From Caryophanales bacterium UBA7057 (GTDB lineage Bacteria; Bacillota_I; Bacilli_A; RF39; UBA660), in NCBI GenBank assembly GCA_002493865.1, contig DLAC01000010.1, positions 44,872 to 108,871 of the forward strand: a stretch of DNA of 64,000 nt, written 5' to 3'. The notes beneath the pieces are model-generated. The model ran no database searches. It saw nothing but the letters and a program-made list of their open reading frames with translations, and had not been told where the DNA came from. The position numbers and the translations under genes are program-made. Shown here piece after piece: positions 24,723 through 33,375 of the stretch. Numbering within the stretch: position 1 is the first letter of the stretch; each line of letters opens with the position of its first letter.

Positions 24723-27700
24723 ATGAGGATAACGATTATTAGGGAGAGTCATTTAGAAGATTTTATACTTCCTGAACTAGTAGATGGTAACTACTGGGTT
24801 TTTTATACGGATAAAAGAGGGAAGTCTAAAGAACTTGTCAATGTCATCGCTATGGATAATTCTTGGGTGATGAAGCAAAATAAAGATGTTTCTATTATTA
24901 ATTTAGATGGGACTGAATCCTATGAACAAGTGACATTACAAAATGGAGAACTATATTTTTTACGTCTTGTAGATGAAAAAATTTTATTATATGTCTCTAA
25001 TTTTTGTGATGACTCTCTCCAAAATTATAATATCGTTTCTAAGGGTGAAATTACAATTGGACAAGCCGATACAAATACAATCGTTATTCCAAGTCCTTTG
25101 GTGCGTAGTATTCAAGCAAAATTAATATTTGATGAAAATCGTTTGATTTTACAGTCTACAGGAAATGGGGTTTATTTAAACCATAAAGCAGTCATCAATC
25201 GTAGTGTGAATGTAACCATTGGAGATATTATTTTTATCTATGGTTTTAAACTAATTCATATGGGTTCTTTTTTAGCAATTCAAAACCCTAAGAATCAGGT
25301 GGTGATTCATGAAACAGGATTAGAAGTTCGACCTAATGAGCCGATGAATGTTCCAGATCAAGGAGAACCCATCGATTTATCTGAGCTAGAGCTTTATAAA
25401 GAAGAAGATTATTTCTATCAATCTCCAAGATTACGTAGTTCTATTGAAAAAAGAGAAATTAAAATTGATGCACCTCCTAGTAAACAGGAGCAGGGAAAGA
25501 TGCCATGGATTTTTACCGTGGGTCCTATGCTTACCATGGCATGTACTTCGATTATGTCTGGGTATGTAGCAATCATGGGACTGATTGATGGAACGCGTAG
25601 TAAATCAGCAGCGATTCCTTCTCTGGTTATGTGCTTTACAATGTTATTTGGTACGATTTTATTACCATTACTCTCTAGAAGATATCAAAGACAACAAAAA
25701 GAAAAACGTGAAAAATATAGACAGAGTAAGTATCGAAAGTATTTATTTGACATTGAACAACAAATCGATGCGGAAATGAAAAAGCAAACTCAAATCTTAA
25801 ATGAAATTTATTTGCCTTTAGAAACTTGTGAAAATATTATCATGACTAGAAAACGTGTTCTATGGGAAAGACGTACAGAAGATAATGACTTCTTATCTAT
25901 TCGATTGGGTCTTGGAATCGTTCCTGCTGAGATTGATGTCAAAGCACCAGAACAATCATTTACACTGGATGAAGATAATTTAATGGCAGAAGTCAATAAA
26001 GTTGTTTATAAATCTCGCGAGTTAATTAATGTTCCTGTGGGAATGAATCTTGCACAAAAAAACATTGTAGCTATTATGGGATTAGAATCTGAAAGAAAAA
26101 CTTTTATTTCCAATATGATTCTTCAGCTAATTACTTTCCATGGTTATACCAATTTAAAAATTGTATTTTTAATGGATGGAGTAGAAGAGGATGAATATAG
26201 TTTTGCGAAGGTTCTTCCTCACTGCTGGGATAATAATAAAGAAATTCATTTTTTTGCGACGAATGTAGATGAGATGAAATCCATTGATGCTTATTTACAA
26301 TCTATTATGGAAGAAAGAAAGAGTAGTGCGAGTGATCAAAGTAATAAAATGACGGATTATCGTAATTTTGCTCCCTATTACTTGATTATTACCAATCATT
26401 ATAAATCTGTTAAAAACTTAGGAATTATTCATGAAATATTGAAGTCTTCTGTGAATTTTGGATTTTCTTTTCTAATCCTTACGGATTTAATTTCAGAACT
26501 TCCAAAAGAATGTGAAACCTTCTTAGATATTTTAGAAAAAACTTCTGGGCTTGTAGAAAACGAACTTATTTCTACGAAACAAAAGCAGTTTACCATTGAT
26601 CATAATCCAAATATTAATTTAGAACATTGTAGTATGAAGCTTGCAAACATTCCTATTATGGCTGAAGATGAGAATTCTAATTTACCAGGAATGATTACTT
26701 TCTTAGAGATGTATGGAGTTGGAATGGTCGAGCAGTTGAATTCTGCTAATACTTGGAAAATGAATGACCCAACGGCTAGTTTGAGTGCACCGATTGGAGT
26801 TTATGCAGGTGGAGAATTATTTAAATTAGACTTACATGAAAAACAACATGGACCCCATGGATTAATTGCTGGTTCTACGGGTAGTGGTAAGAGTGAGTTT
26901 ATTATTACTTATGTTCTTTCGATGGCAGTCAATTATCATCCAGACGAAGTTCAATTTGTTTTAATTGACTATAAGGGTGGTGGACTTGCTGGTGCCTTTG
27001 AAAACCGTGAAACAGGAATTCGTCTTCCACATTTGGCAGGAACGATTACCAATTTAGACACCGTTGAAATGAACCGAAGCTTAGCCTCTATTCAAAGTGA
27101 ACTTCGTAGAAGACAGAGAATGTTTAACGAAGCAAGAGAAGAATTGGATGAAAGTACCATCGATATTTATAAATATCAAAAATTATATAGGCAAGGATTA
27201 GTCAAAGAACCAATGTCTCATTTGTTTATTATCTCTGATGAATTTGCGGAGTTAAAACAACAACAACCAGAGTTTATGCAGCAGTTAATTTCTACTGCTC
27301 GTATCGGTCGTAGTTTAGGAGTACATTTAATTCTTGCAACGCAGAAACCAAGTGGTGTTGTCAATGATCAAATTTGGTCAAACTCTAAATTTAAGGTATG
27401 TTTGAAAGTACAGGAAAAAGCAGATAGTATGGATATGATAAAGCGACCAGATGCTGCCATGTTAAAGGAAACTGGACGCTTCTACTTGCAGGTCGGTTAT
27501 AACGAGTACTTTGCTCTTGGGCAATCTGCATGGTGTGGAGCTAAATATTATCCATCTGAGAAATTAAAGAGAAAAGTAGATGACTCCATTATGTTCGTAG
27601 ACCGAATTGGTTCTGTTATTAAGACTGTGTCAGATGCTAAGAAACAAGAAAAAGTTTTAGATGTTGGGGAGCAATTACCAAATATTGTGAAATATTTAAT

Positions 27701-29339
27701 TGGGATTGCCGAAAAGGAAAACATTCATGTAAGGCAGTTATGGCTTGATCGAATTCCAGATGTAATCTATATGGAAGATTTAAAGAAAAAATATGGATAT
27801 CAGAAAGAAAATTTTGTCTTAAATCCAATTGTCGGTGAATTTGATGATCCAAATAATCAAAGACAAGGGTTATTAACACTTCCATTATCGACTGGTGGAC
27901 ATGCCTCTATTTATGGAATTACAGGAAGTGGAAAAGAAAATCTTCTAAGTACAGTTATCTATTCCTTAATTACTACTTATAGTGTCAAAGAAGTGAATCT
28001 TTATATCTTAGATTTAGGTGCAGAAACCTTAAAAATGTTTGCTTCCGCTCCACAAGTTGGAGATGTCGCAACTACATATGATAAAGAAAAGATTACCAAT
28101 TTATTTAAAATGGTTCGGGAAGAAATAGAAAATCGTAAGGACTTATTTAATGATTATAATGGGGATTATCAAACGTATTGCCGTGAAAGTGGAAAGAGTG
28201 TTCCAAATATTGTGGTAGTTATTAATAACTTTGCCGCATTCCTAGAACTTTATTCAGAACTAGAAGAAGATATTGTGCAACTGACTCGTGAAGGTTTGAA
28301 ATACGGAATTATCTTTTTGATTACCGCTACCAATGTCAATACAATTCGCTATAAATTAGCGCAAAATATAGGTCAAAAATTTGTTTTACAATTAAATGAT
28401 AACTCTGAATATACCGGATTACTTGGAAGAACGAATGGTATTTTTCCATCGAGAGTGGCAGGAAGAGGATTAGTTCGTTTGGAAGATGTTTATGAATTTC
28501 AAACTGCCTATATTAGTGATAACATTTCAAAGACCGTTAAAAGTACAATTGAGGCTTTACAAACACAGATTCAAGAAAAGGCCCGTCCAATTCCTGTATT
28601 ACCACAAGTGGTTACCGTCGATTTCTTAAAAGATGCCATTCGTGGACTGAATAGTATGCCAATTGGTGTTTCTACCGATGAACTTAGTATTGTTTCTTTA
28701 GATTTAAAGAAAAATTTTGTAAATATTATTACCGCTTTAGATATTTCAATTACAGAAAAATTTATCTATGGATTTACAGATCTTTTATTAGAGGTTGGAG
28801 AGACTTTATCTGTTGTTGTGGATATTGATCATAACTTCTCTAAAGATAACTTTAAGAATTCTATGTATTTTAATGAGAAAGTTGATGAAATTTATCAATT
28901 CTTAGAAGAAGACATTGTATCTAAATTTAATATGGTTCACAGTACTCCAAATAATGATAGTCAAAAGAATGATATGAAGCAGGTGGTTTGTACAATTGTA
29001 GGATTTAGTAAATTCTATGAGAGTTTAAATCCAACGAAGAAGAAAAATTTCTCTGTCTTATTAAAGAGTGCTTCGATGATTAAGAAATATTCCTTTATCT
29101 TTGTAGATACTGCAGAAGGATTTAAAAAGATTGCTTATGAAGCATGGTATCGTGAATATATTTCTGGAGATGATGGTTTATGGATTGGTTCTGGTGTTTC
29201 TAATCAAATGACCATTCGTTTAAATAAAACAACCAAAGAAATGCGAGAAGAGATTAATAACAGTTTTGGCTTCCTAGTTAAAAAAGGAAATCCAAGGTTA
29301 ATTAAAGTACTAGAAAAGGATGGAAGTAAGGGTGAATAA
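24723..29339 (+). CDS. essC: Type VII secretion ATPase EssC (FtsK/SpoIIIE family)
   Basis: EssC is the membrane ATPase that recognises and drives type VII substrates. The 1538-residue protein has an FHA-like region (about residues 100-185, with GEITIGQ and the NGVYLNHKAV loop). Two membrane helices follow (about 262-290 and 297-318), then tandem FtsK/SpoIIIE domains. The first P-loop is intact (GSTGSGKS, 717-724), with Walker B in VLIDYKGGG. The second reads GITGSGKE (1065-1072), lacking the final Ser/Thr. The third domain is degenerate. This is the usual gradient in EssC. The gene heads an operon with the EsaB-like and small helical proteins. EssB, EssA and EsaA are not encoded in the window. 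Confidence 0.95.
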   Translation: MRITIIRESHLEDFILPELVDGNYWVFYTDKRGKSKELVNVIAMDNSWVMKQNKDVSIINLDGTESYEQVTLQNGELYFLRLVDEKILLYVSNFCDDSLQNYNIVSKGEITIGQADTNTIVIPSPLVRSIQAKLIFDENRLILQSTGNGVYLNHKAVINRSVNVTIGDIIFIYGFKLIHMGSFLAIQNPKNQVVIHETGLEVRPNEPMNVPDQGEPIDLSELELYKEEDYFYQSPRLRSSIEKREIKIDAPPSKQEQGKMPWIFTVGPMLTMACTSIMSGYVAIMGLIDGTRSKSAAIPSLVMCFTMLFGTILLPLLSRRYQRQQKEKREKYRQSKYRKYLFDIEQQIDAEMKKQTQILNEIYLPLETCENIIMTRKRVLWERRTEDNDFLSIRLGLGIVPAEIDVKAPEQSFTLDEDNLMAEVNKVVYKSRELINVPVGMNLAQKNIVAIMGLESERKTFISNMILQLITFHGYTNLKIVFLMDGVEEDEYSFAKVLPHCWDNNKEIHFFATNVDEMKSIDAYLQSIMEERKSSASDQSNKMTDYRNFAPYYLIITNHYKSVKNLGIIHEILKSSVNFGFSFLILTDLISELPKECETFLDILEKTSGLVENELISTKQKQFTIDHNPNINLEHCSMKLANIPIMAEDENSNLPGMITFLEMYGVGMVEQLNSANTWKMNDPTASLSAPIGVYAGGELFKLDLHEKQHGPHGLIAGSTGSGKSEFIITYVLSMAVNYHPDEVQFVLIDYKGGGLAGAFENRETGIRLPHLAGTITNLDTVEMNRSLASIQSELRRRQRMFNEAREELDESTIDIYKYQKLYRQGLVKEPMSHLFIISDEFAELKQQQPEFMQQLISTARIGRSLGVHLILATQKPSGVVNDQIWSNSKFKVCLKVQEKADSMDMIKRPDAAMLKETGRFYLQVGYNEYFALGQSAWCGAKYYPSEKLKRKVDDSIMFVDRIGSVIKTVSDAKKQEKVLDVGEQLPNIVKYLIGIAEKENIHVRQLWLDRIPDVIYMEDLKKKYGYQKENFVLNPIVGEFDDPNNQRQGLLTLPLSTGGHASIYGITGSGKENLLSTVIYSLITTYSVKEVNLYILDLGAETLKMFASAPQVGDVATTYDKEKITNLFKMVREEIENRKDLFNDYNGDYQTYCRESGKSVPNIVVVINNFAAFLELYSELEEDIVQLTREGLKYGIIFLITATNVNTIRYKLAQNIGQKFVLQLNDNSEYTGLLGRTNGIFPSRVAGRGLVRLEDVYEFQTAYISDNISKTVKSTIEALQTQIQEKARPIPVLPQVVTVDFLKDAIRGLNSMPIGVSTDELSIVSLDLKKNFVNIITALDISITEKFIYGFTDLLLEVGETLSVVVDIDHNFSKDNFKNSMYFNEKVDEIYQFLEEDIVSKFNMVHSTPNNDSQKNDMKQVVCTIVGFSKFYESLNPTKKKNFSVLLKSASMIKKYSFIFVDTAEGFKKIAYEAWYREYISGDDGLWIGSGVSNQMTIRLNKTTKEMREEINNSFGFLVKKGNPRLIKVLEKDGSKGE

Positions 29340-29340
29340 T

Positions 29341-29595
29341 ATGCATAATAAGATATTAGTTGTTTTAGAGGTACCATCTATTGAAAAAAAATATAATGTA
29401 TTTTTGCCAATTAATAAAAAAGTGAGTAATATTATTATATTATTAACAAAGGCAGTTTCTGAACTTACTTCTGGAGGATATATTTCTCGTGGAAATGAGG
29501 GTTTATACAATAAGATGAGTGGAATCCAATATGATCGTGATGTATATTTAAAAGACTCAGATTTAACGAATGGTTCTACTGTGATTTTAATATAG
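29341..29595 (+). CDS. esaB: EsaB/YukD-like ubiquitin-fold protein
   Basis: The 84-residue protein fits the YukD/EsaB family. It shows an N-terminal beta-hairpin (KILVVLEVPSIEKKYNVFLP), a helix, and a C-terminal LKDSDLTNGSTVILI, the typical D..L.NG..V.L ending. EsaB is a cytoplasmic accessory of T7SSb. An in-frame upstream start at 29320 would overlap essC; the ATG at 29341 follows AAGGGTGA and matches the family length, so I chose it. Its position directly after essC supports the call. Confidence 0.85.
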   Translation: MHNKILVVLEVPSIEKKYNVFLPINKKVSNIIILLTKAVSELTSGGYISRGNEGLYNKMSGIQYDRDVYLKDSDLTNGSTVILI

Positions 29596-29603
29596 GAGGG
29601 TTT

Positions 29604-29900
29604 ATGAATTTAGTAGAAAAAATGAAAGAAGTAGAAGAAATCGGTGGGAAGTTGAAACATCAAGGTGCTGAATATGATGCAGCGATTGAAAAGATGTATC
29701 AAACAATTGATACTTTAAAAGAATACTGGACGGGAAATCAGCAAGATTATTTGGTGTTCATGGAACGGGTTTCTAAAGAAGAAAAGAATATGAGAATGGT
29801 TGGAAAAATCATTAGTGAGTATGGCGCAATGTTAGAAGATATTGCTTCTAATACCAATACTTTAAGTAGTCAAATACAAACAACAGTAGGTAGGGTGTAA
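29604..29900 (+). CDS. WXG100-family protein
   Basis: The 98-residue helical protein has the turn motif WTG in YWTGNQQDYLVF (about residue 44) and a C-terminal helix ending in LSSQIQTTVGRV. It lies nine bases after the EsaB-like gene with AGGAGGG. It is likely a secreted component of the type VII system. Confidence 0.8.
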   Translation: MNLVEKMKEVEEIGGKLKHQGAEYDAAIEKMYQTIDTLKEYWTGNQQDYLVFMERVSKEEKNMRMVGKIISEYGAMLEDIASNTNTLSSQIQTTVGRV

Positions 29901-29902
29901 GT

Positions 29903-30409
29903 ATGGGAAAAGGTTATATTGAATTAGATTTAGAGAAAATAGAAGAAGAACATATTAACTTTATTGTACCTAATTTGGTTACTTATTCTTCAGATACGGC
30001 TTCTCAATATGTAGAATCTTCTTTGTTTCAACAAATGCAAGGGTTCTCTGCTCATAATATCGCACGTCTTGCGCAAAAGGTAAAGTCTGAAATGGAAAAT
30101 GCACGGGATTCTATTTTAAACATTTCTAACTATGTGAGTGAATGCCAAGAAAATTATTCGAATCTAGATCGCTTTTTATCGGGTGATGCCAGCTCGGCTA
30201 CGACGAGTTCCTCTGCAAATTCAGTGATTGGTGGAATGAACTTAGATTATAATCATTTAGATTTTGAAATTCCAAATGGAAAGGTAAAACTAGATTATGA
30301 GTTTCAATTTCACCCAATTGTGAGGGAAGAAAAATGTGTCTTTCCGATGATGAGTACTAAGAAGGTAACTTCGAAAGATGTAGACGATGATACGGAGGAT
30401 ATTTTATGA
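29903..30409 (+). CDS. Type VII island protein, helical N-terminus with Ser-rich linker
   Basis: The 168-residue protein has predicted helices at about residues 40-100 and a Ser/Ala/Thr linker (about 108-125). A short beta-rich C-terminal part follows, with the sequence FEIPNGKVKLDYEFQFHP. There is no signal peptide or membrane helix. It lies between two WXG100-type genes, two bases from the first and overlapping the next by four bases, so it is translationally coupled. It may be a chaperone or substrate; I do not recognise a family. Confidence 0.6.
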   Translation: MGKGYIELDLEKIEEEHINFIVPNLVTYSSDTASQYVESSLFQQMQGFSAHNIARLAQKVKSEMENARDSILNISNYVSECQENYSNLDRFLSGDASSATTSSSANSVIGGMNLDYNHLDFEIPNGKVKLDYEFQFHPIVREEKCVFPMMSTKKVTSKDVDDDTEDIL

Positions 30410-30711
30410 GAAAAATTAAACTGACATTTAATAGTCTTTATGCATTATCAGATACTGTAGGTGAATTCGGTAATGATTTACATATGAAAATTGTTGAAAT
30501 GAACTCTATTTTGGAATCTATTGAAGCAAATAGAGATTGGGTTGGTGACGATCAAACAAAATACTATCAATTAGTGAAAGAAAAATATATGAATTCTTTA
30601 GAGCAGGTGAATCGTACCTTAGATGATTATAGTACTTTTTTAGAAAAGAGTTGTCTTTCTAAAGAAAGTTTAGAGAATGATATGATTTCTAAAGAAATTT
30701 CAATTTATTAG
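30406..30711 (+). CDS. WXG100-like protein
   Basis: The 101-residue helical hairpin has WVG in DWVGDDQTKYYQL (about residue 45), the WXG signature followed by the usual aromatic residue of the second helix. It overlaps the previous gene (ATGA overlap). It is probably a type VII secreted partner. Confidence 0.78.
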   Translation: MRKIKLTFNSLYALSDTVGEFGNDLHMKIVEMNSILESIEANRDWVGDDQTKYYQLVKEKYMNSLEQVNRTLDDYSTFLEKSCLSKESLENDMISKEISIY

Positions 30712-30720
30712 GAGGTTATG

Positions 30721-31041
30721 ATGGATAGAGAAGAGATAAAAACAGCAGAACTTCAGGATAAAAAGGACCAATTATCAAAAAAATTAGTAGAAATTAAAGA
30801 GATCATGGATTCTTTAAAGTCACAATTAGATATTTTAGGAGACGAGAATAGTACCTGGTACAGCAATGCTTCTAAGAATTTTTATGATAAGTTTTCTAAT
30901 GATTACCGTAAGTTTTTAGAGTTTGATGATAGTTTTCATAGTATCGTTGATTTTCTAAATCAGGTTTCTTCTGGATATACTACTTGGAATAAACAAATGT
31001 TAGAAAATATTGAAAAAATAGAAAGTACAAAGATTTCATAA
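30721..31041 (+). CDS. WXG100-like helical protein with a modified turn
   Basis: The 106-residue protein looks like a WXG100 hairpin, but the turn reads WYSNASKNFYDKF, with W-x-S instead of W-x-G. Two ATG codons stand in tandem; the one at 30721 is better spaced from GGAGG (30711-30715) than the one at 30718. It is in the essC operon. The call rests on length, helix pattern and context. Confidence 0.68.
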   Translation: MDREEIKTAELQDKKDQLSKKLVEIKEIMDSLKSQLDILGDENSTWYSNASKNFYDKFSNDYRKFLEFDDSFHSIVDFLNQVSSGYTTWNKQMLENIEKIESTKIS

Positions 31042-31054
31042 GGGGGTATATAAA

Positions 31055-31510
31055 ATGAATGAAAATTTTGAAGCATTGAATTTAACTCCTAGTATGGCAG
31101 AGGGGTTTATTTCAAGAGTATCTACAGTACAATCCAATTTATCATCTGCCCAAGGAGTGCTGAGTGCTTCTTGGAAAGGTGGATCCTTTGATCATCTTTC
31201 TTCTGCGATTGGAATGGAACAAGATAAATTGGCAGAACTCCAAGATCATTTGGTTCGCATTCGTACTTTAATTCGACTGGTGAATGAACACAATGAAAAA
31301 AGAAGGAGACGCGAAGCATTAAAACAGGAAATTTCTGCTTTATATGGAAGATTAACCTATGAAACGAAAGATGAGATTACTGGAAAAACGGAGAAGCACG
31401 AAAGACCAGAGGTTCGTGCAAGTATCAACAGGAAGGAGGCAGAGGTTGAAGAAATCAATCGTAGACTCGATCAAATTGTAGTTGAAATTGATGCAACAAC
31501 TTCGATATAG
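31055..31510 (+). CDS. WXG100-like protein with a long charged coiled-coil extension
   Basis: The N-terminal 80 residues form a WXG-type hairpin with WKG in SWKGGSFDHL (about residue 38). The remaining 70 residues are highly charged and helical, with NEKRRRREALKQE and RKEAEVEEINRRL, predicted coiled coil. At 151 residues it is longer than standard WXG100 proteins. It may bridge to the next protein, whose start is two bases after its stop. Confidence 0.7.
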   Translation: MNENFEALNLTPSMAEGFISRVSTVQSNLSSAQGVLSASWKGGSFDHLSSAIGMEQDKLAELQDHLVRIRTLIRLVNEHNEKRRRREALKQEISALYGRLTYETKDEITGKTEKHERPEVRASINRKEAEVEEINRRLDQIVVEIDATTSI

Positions 31511-31511
31511 T

Positions 31512-31928
31512 ATGGATGATAAACAGGAATTACTCATTTCAGGAGTAGAAGATATTGAGGTTATTTTAAGAGAAATTTCTCTTTCTGTTCGTGAAGTATT
31601 AGAAACTGTTTCTAATGAAATGACCAAATTACAAGGGGACTCTATTCTTTTAGGAGAAGTATCTACCGGTTTACTTGCTAAATTCTCTGAGTTTCAAGAA
31701 GAATTTCCACATTTTATTAAAGAAATTGATAATTATTCAAATTTCATGATGGAAACATTAAAATCTTATCAGAAAACGGATGACGATATTGAGACAAAAG
31801 TAAAGGAAAATTTAAATGCTCAAATTGAGCAATTATCTAAGGCAGGAGTGCTAAGGAATGCTGGGATTCCGATTGCCCACACTTCCAATTTAGATGACAT
31901 TGACCGTGAGGAAAATGCTGGTTTATAA
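31512..31928 (+). CDS. Type VII partner-module protein (stand-alone)
   Basis: The 138-residue protein is formed almost wholly by the shared helical module found at the N-termini of the long island proteins: EFPHFIKEIDNYSNFM and SYQKTDDDIETKVKENL align with the P+..EALL.FS.FL and ENYSDTD..MKAKVEANL segments at 19831. It ends in a short tail. The ATG at 31512 sits two bases after the previous stop; an in-frame start at 31482 overlaps that gene and lacks a ribosome binding site. It ends the essC operon at the convergent terminator. Confidence 0.68.
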   Translation: MDDKQELLISGVEDIEVILREISLSVREVLETVSNEMTKLQGDSILLGEVSTGLLAKFSEFQEEFPHFIKEIDNYSNFMMETLKSYQKTDDDIETKVKENLNAQIEQLSKAGVLRNAGIPIAHTSNLDDIDREENAGL

Positions 31929-31991
31929 TAAAAAATCTTGTTTTTAGTATCAATTTGTAAATTCATGGTTAGATAAAATTTTATAGGATAA

Positions 31992-32020
31992 AAAAAAGAC
32001 ATTTCTTTCATGTCTTTTTT
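31992..32020. terminator. Bidirectional terminator between convergent type VII operons
   Basis: AAAAAAGACAT (31992-32002) and ATGTCTTTTTT (32010-32020) form an eleven-pair stem that gives a U-tract on both strands. It lies between the essC operon and the minus-strand pair. Confidence 0.85.
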
Positions 32021-32028
32021 CTTTGGCA

Positions 32029-32382
32029 TTAAGCACCAAGATTTCCAGAATTTTGTAAATCTGATAGGCTTGATTCCATCTGACTTTGTAATTGTTTTGC
32101 ATCTGTATCTGCTTGTTGATAACTTTGTGCTACATATTGGTCTAAGAAATCAGCAAATTTTCTGATTGCTTCAATAAATTTTGGAAAGTTTGCTGCTGCT
32201 TGATCGATTTTTTCGAAGAAAGCTAGGGAAGCAGCAACTGTTCTAAATTCTTCATTTGCACAAAGAGATTCAATTCTTTGTTTTGATTTTTGTAAATCAG
32301 TTTCCATTTGAGTTGCATATTGTCTTAATAGTTGGGCATTGGATTGTGCCTCTGATATTGAATATTTTAATCCGTTTTGCAT
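32029..32382 (-). CDS. Type VII partner-module protein (stand-alone, minus strand)
   Basis: The 117-residue helical protein is the shared module by itself. It has LCANEEFRTVAASLAFF, FPKFIEAIRKFADFL and QSYQQADTDAKQLQSQM, matching in order the landmarks of the long proteins at 19831 and 21591. It ends in SGNLGA. It follows the WXG100 gene at 32397 after 14 bases on the minus strand, so the module and a WXG100 protein form a minimal two-gene operon. The AGGAG ribosome binding site is in place. Confidence 0.75.
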   Translation of the reverse strand: MQNGLKYSISEAQSNAQLLRQYATQMETDLQKSKQRIESLCANEEFRTVAASLAFFEKIDQAAANFPKFIEAIRKFADFLDQYVAQSYQQADTDAKQLQSQMESSLSDLQNSGNLGA

Positions 32383-32396
32383 CTTTATTCTCCTTT

Positions 32397-32702
32397 CTAA
32401 TTTGTACTTAAGTCCTGTTCAGCTCTAGCGCGACGTTCCTGCTCTCTTTCATCCATTAAATTTGCAGTTTGATCTAATGTATCTGCAATTACACCAAGTG
32501 TAGCAGATAATTTTTTAATTTCAGGAACATAAGCGTTAATTGCATCAACATAAGCGTTTGCATCCGTACCTTGCCATGCACTTTGTACTGAATTTCCAAT
32601 GTTTTGTACATTGGTTGCTCCCTGATTAATATTTGTAGCGTCTACATTGCGTACATCACTTGCTACTTGACGTACAGCACTACTACTAAATGAATAATCC
32701 AT
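32397..32702 (-). CDS. WXG100-family protein (minus strand)
   Basis: The 101-residue protein starts MDYSF and has WQG in AWQGTDANAYVDAINAYVPEI (split here: WQG then TDANAY) near residue 43. A canonical second helix follows, ending in a charged tail (REQERRARAEQD). It resembles EsxA-type secreted proteins. The promoter at 32753-32782 is the best SigA match in the island, suggesting abundant expression. It is paired with the module protein downstream. Confidence 0.88.
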   Translation of the reverse strand: MDYSFSSSAVRQVASDVRNVDATNINQGATNVQNIGNSVQSAWQGTDANAYVDAINAYVPEIKKLSATLGVIADTLDQTANLMDEREQERRARAEQDLSTN

Positions 32703-32752
32703 TTCGTATCCTCCTTTATTATTTGATAAAATTATCTTCTATCATTAATTTC

Positions 32753-32782
32753 ATTATATAGTATTTCTATTTTTACGGTCAA
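32753..32782 (-). promoter_or_regulatory. SigA promoter of the minus-strand WXG100/module pair
   Basis: Read on the minus strand, TTGACC (32777-32782) and TATAAT (32753-32758) are separated by 18 bases. AAGGAGG precedes the WXG100 start. Confidence 0.8.
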
Positions 32783-32926
32783 TCATTTTGGTAATTCTTT
32801 ACATTTGTTTACCAATTTTGTTTTCTATTCAAAATTATTTGTATAATTTAAGAGAAAAGAGAATTTTTATCTTTTTCGACAAAATTTTTAAAGTTCTTTT
32901 GGTATTCTCATGATAGGTGATTCAAT

Positions 32927-33364
32927 ATGAAATGGAATTTTATAATTTCTGTTATTTGTTCTTTGCTATTAGGATATTTATGTGCGACATTTTTATTTCA
33001 ATCTCAAAATCAGTCATCTACCATGTTTCAGAATATGACGCCCATTTACTTTTTGAAATACTCGCCCTCTCTTCCGAAAACAGGGGACAACCTTCCAGTT
33101 CATATTGTAGTCAAGGAAGGTGATGGGGATGCTTATTATGTTGGGATTACAACACTAGAAGAAAATGCTAAAAAGATTCAAGAAGAATATCAAAAACAAG
33201 GAGTTGAACTTTCCATTGTCGAAAAAAAAGTGAATAGTGAAGAATTTGTGAGTGAATTATCACAATATGACATTTTATTAAAAAGTACAAAAACGAAAGA
33301 AGAGATGAATTCTGTATTATCCACAGTTTTATCTTCTTATGAAGAATTTGTATTAAATCGGTAG
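32927..33364 (+). CDS. SPOR-like single-pass membrane protein, probable SpoIIB counterpart
   Basis: The 145-residue protein has one N-terminal membrane helix (about residues 4-22) and a C-terminal SPOR-like fold (about 55-140) with VHIVVKEGDGDAYYVGITTL and a final beta strand. SPOR domains bind denuded glycan at septa. In Bacillus spoIIB encodes a membrane SPOR protein and lies upstream of maf-radC-mreBCD; here the gene is immediately upstream of radC, which supports the SpoIIB reading. It has ATG with AGGTGATT. Similarity in the SPOR part is weak, so the call depends on architecture and synteny. Confidence 0.6.
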   Translation: MKWNFIISVICSLLLGYLCATFLFQSQNQSSTMFQNMTPIYFLKYSPSLPKTGDNLPVHIVVKEGDGDAYYVGITTLEENAKKIQEEYQKQGVELSIVEKKVNSEEFVSELSQYDILLKSTKTKEEMNSVLSTVLSSYEEFVLNR

Positions 33365-33375
33365 GAAGTGATTAT

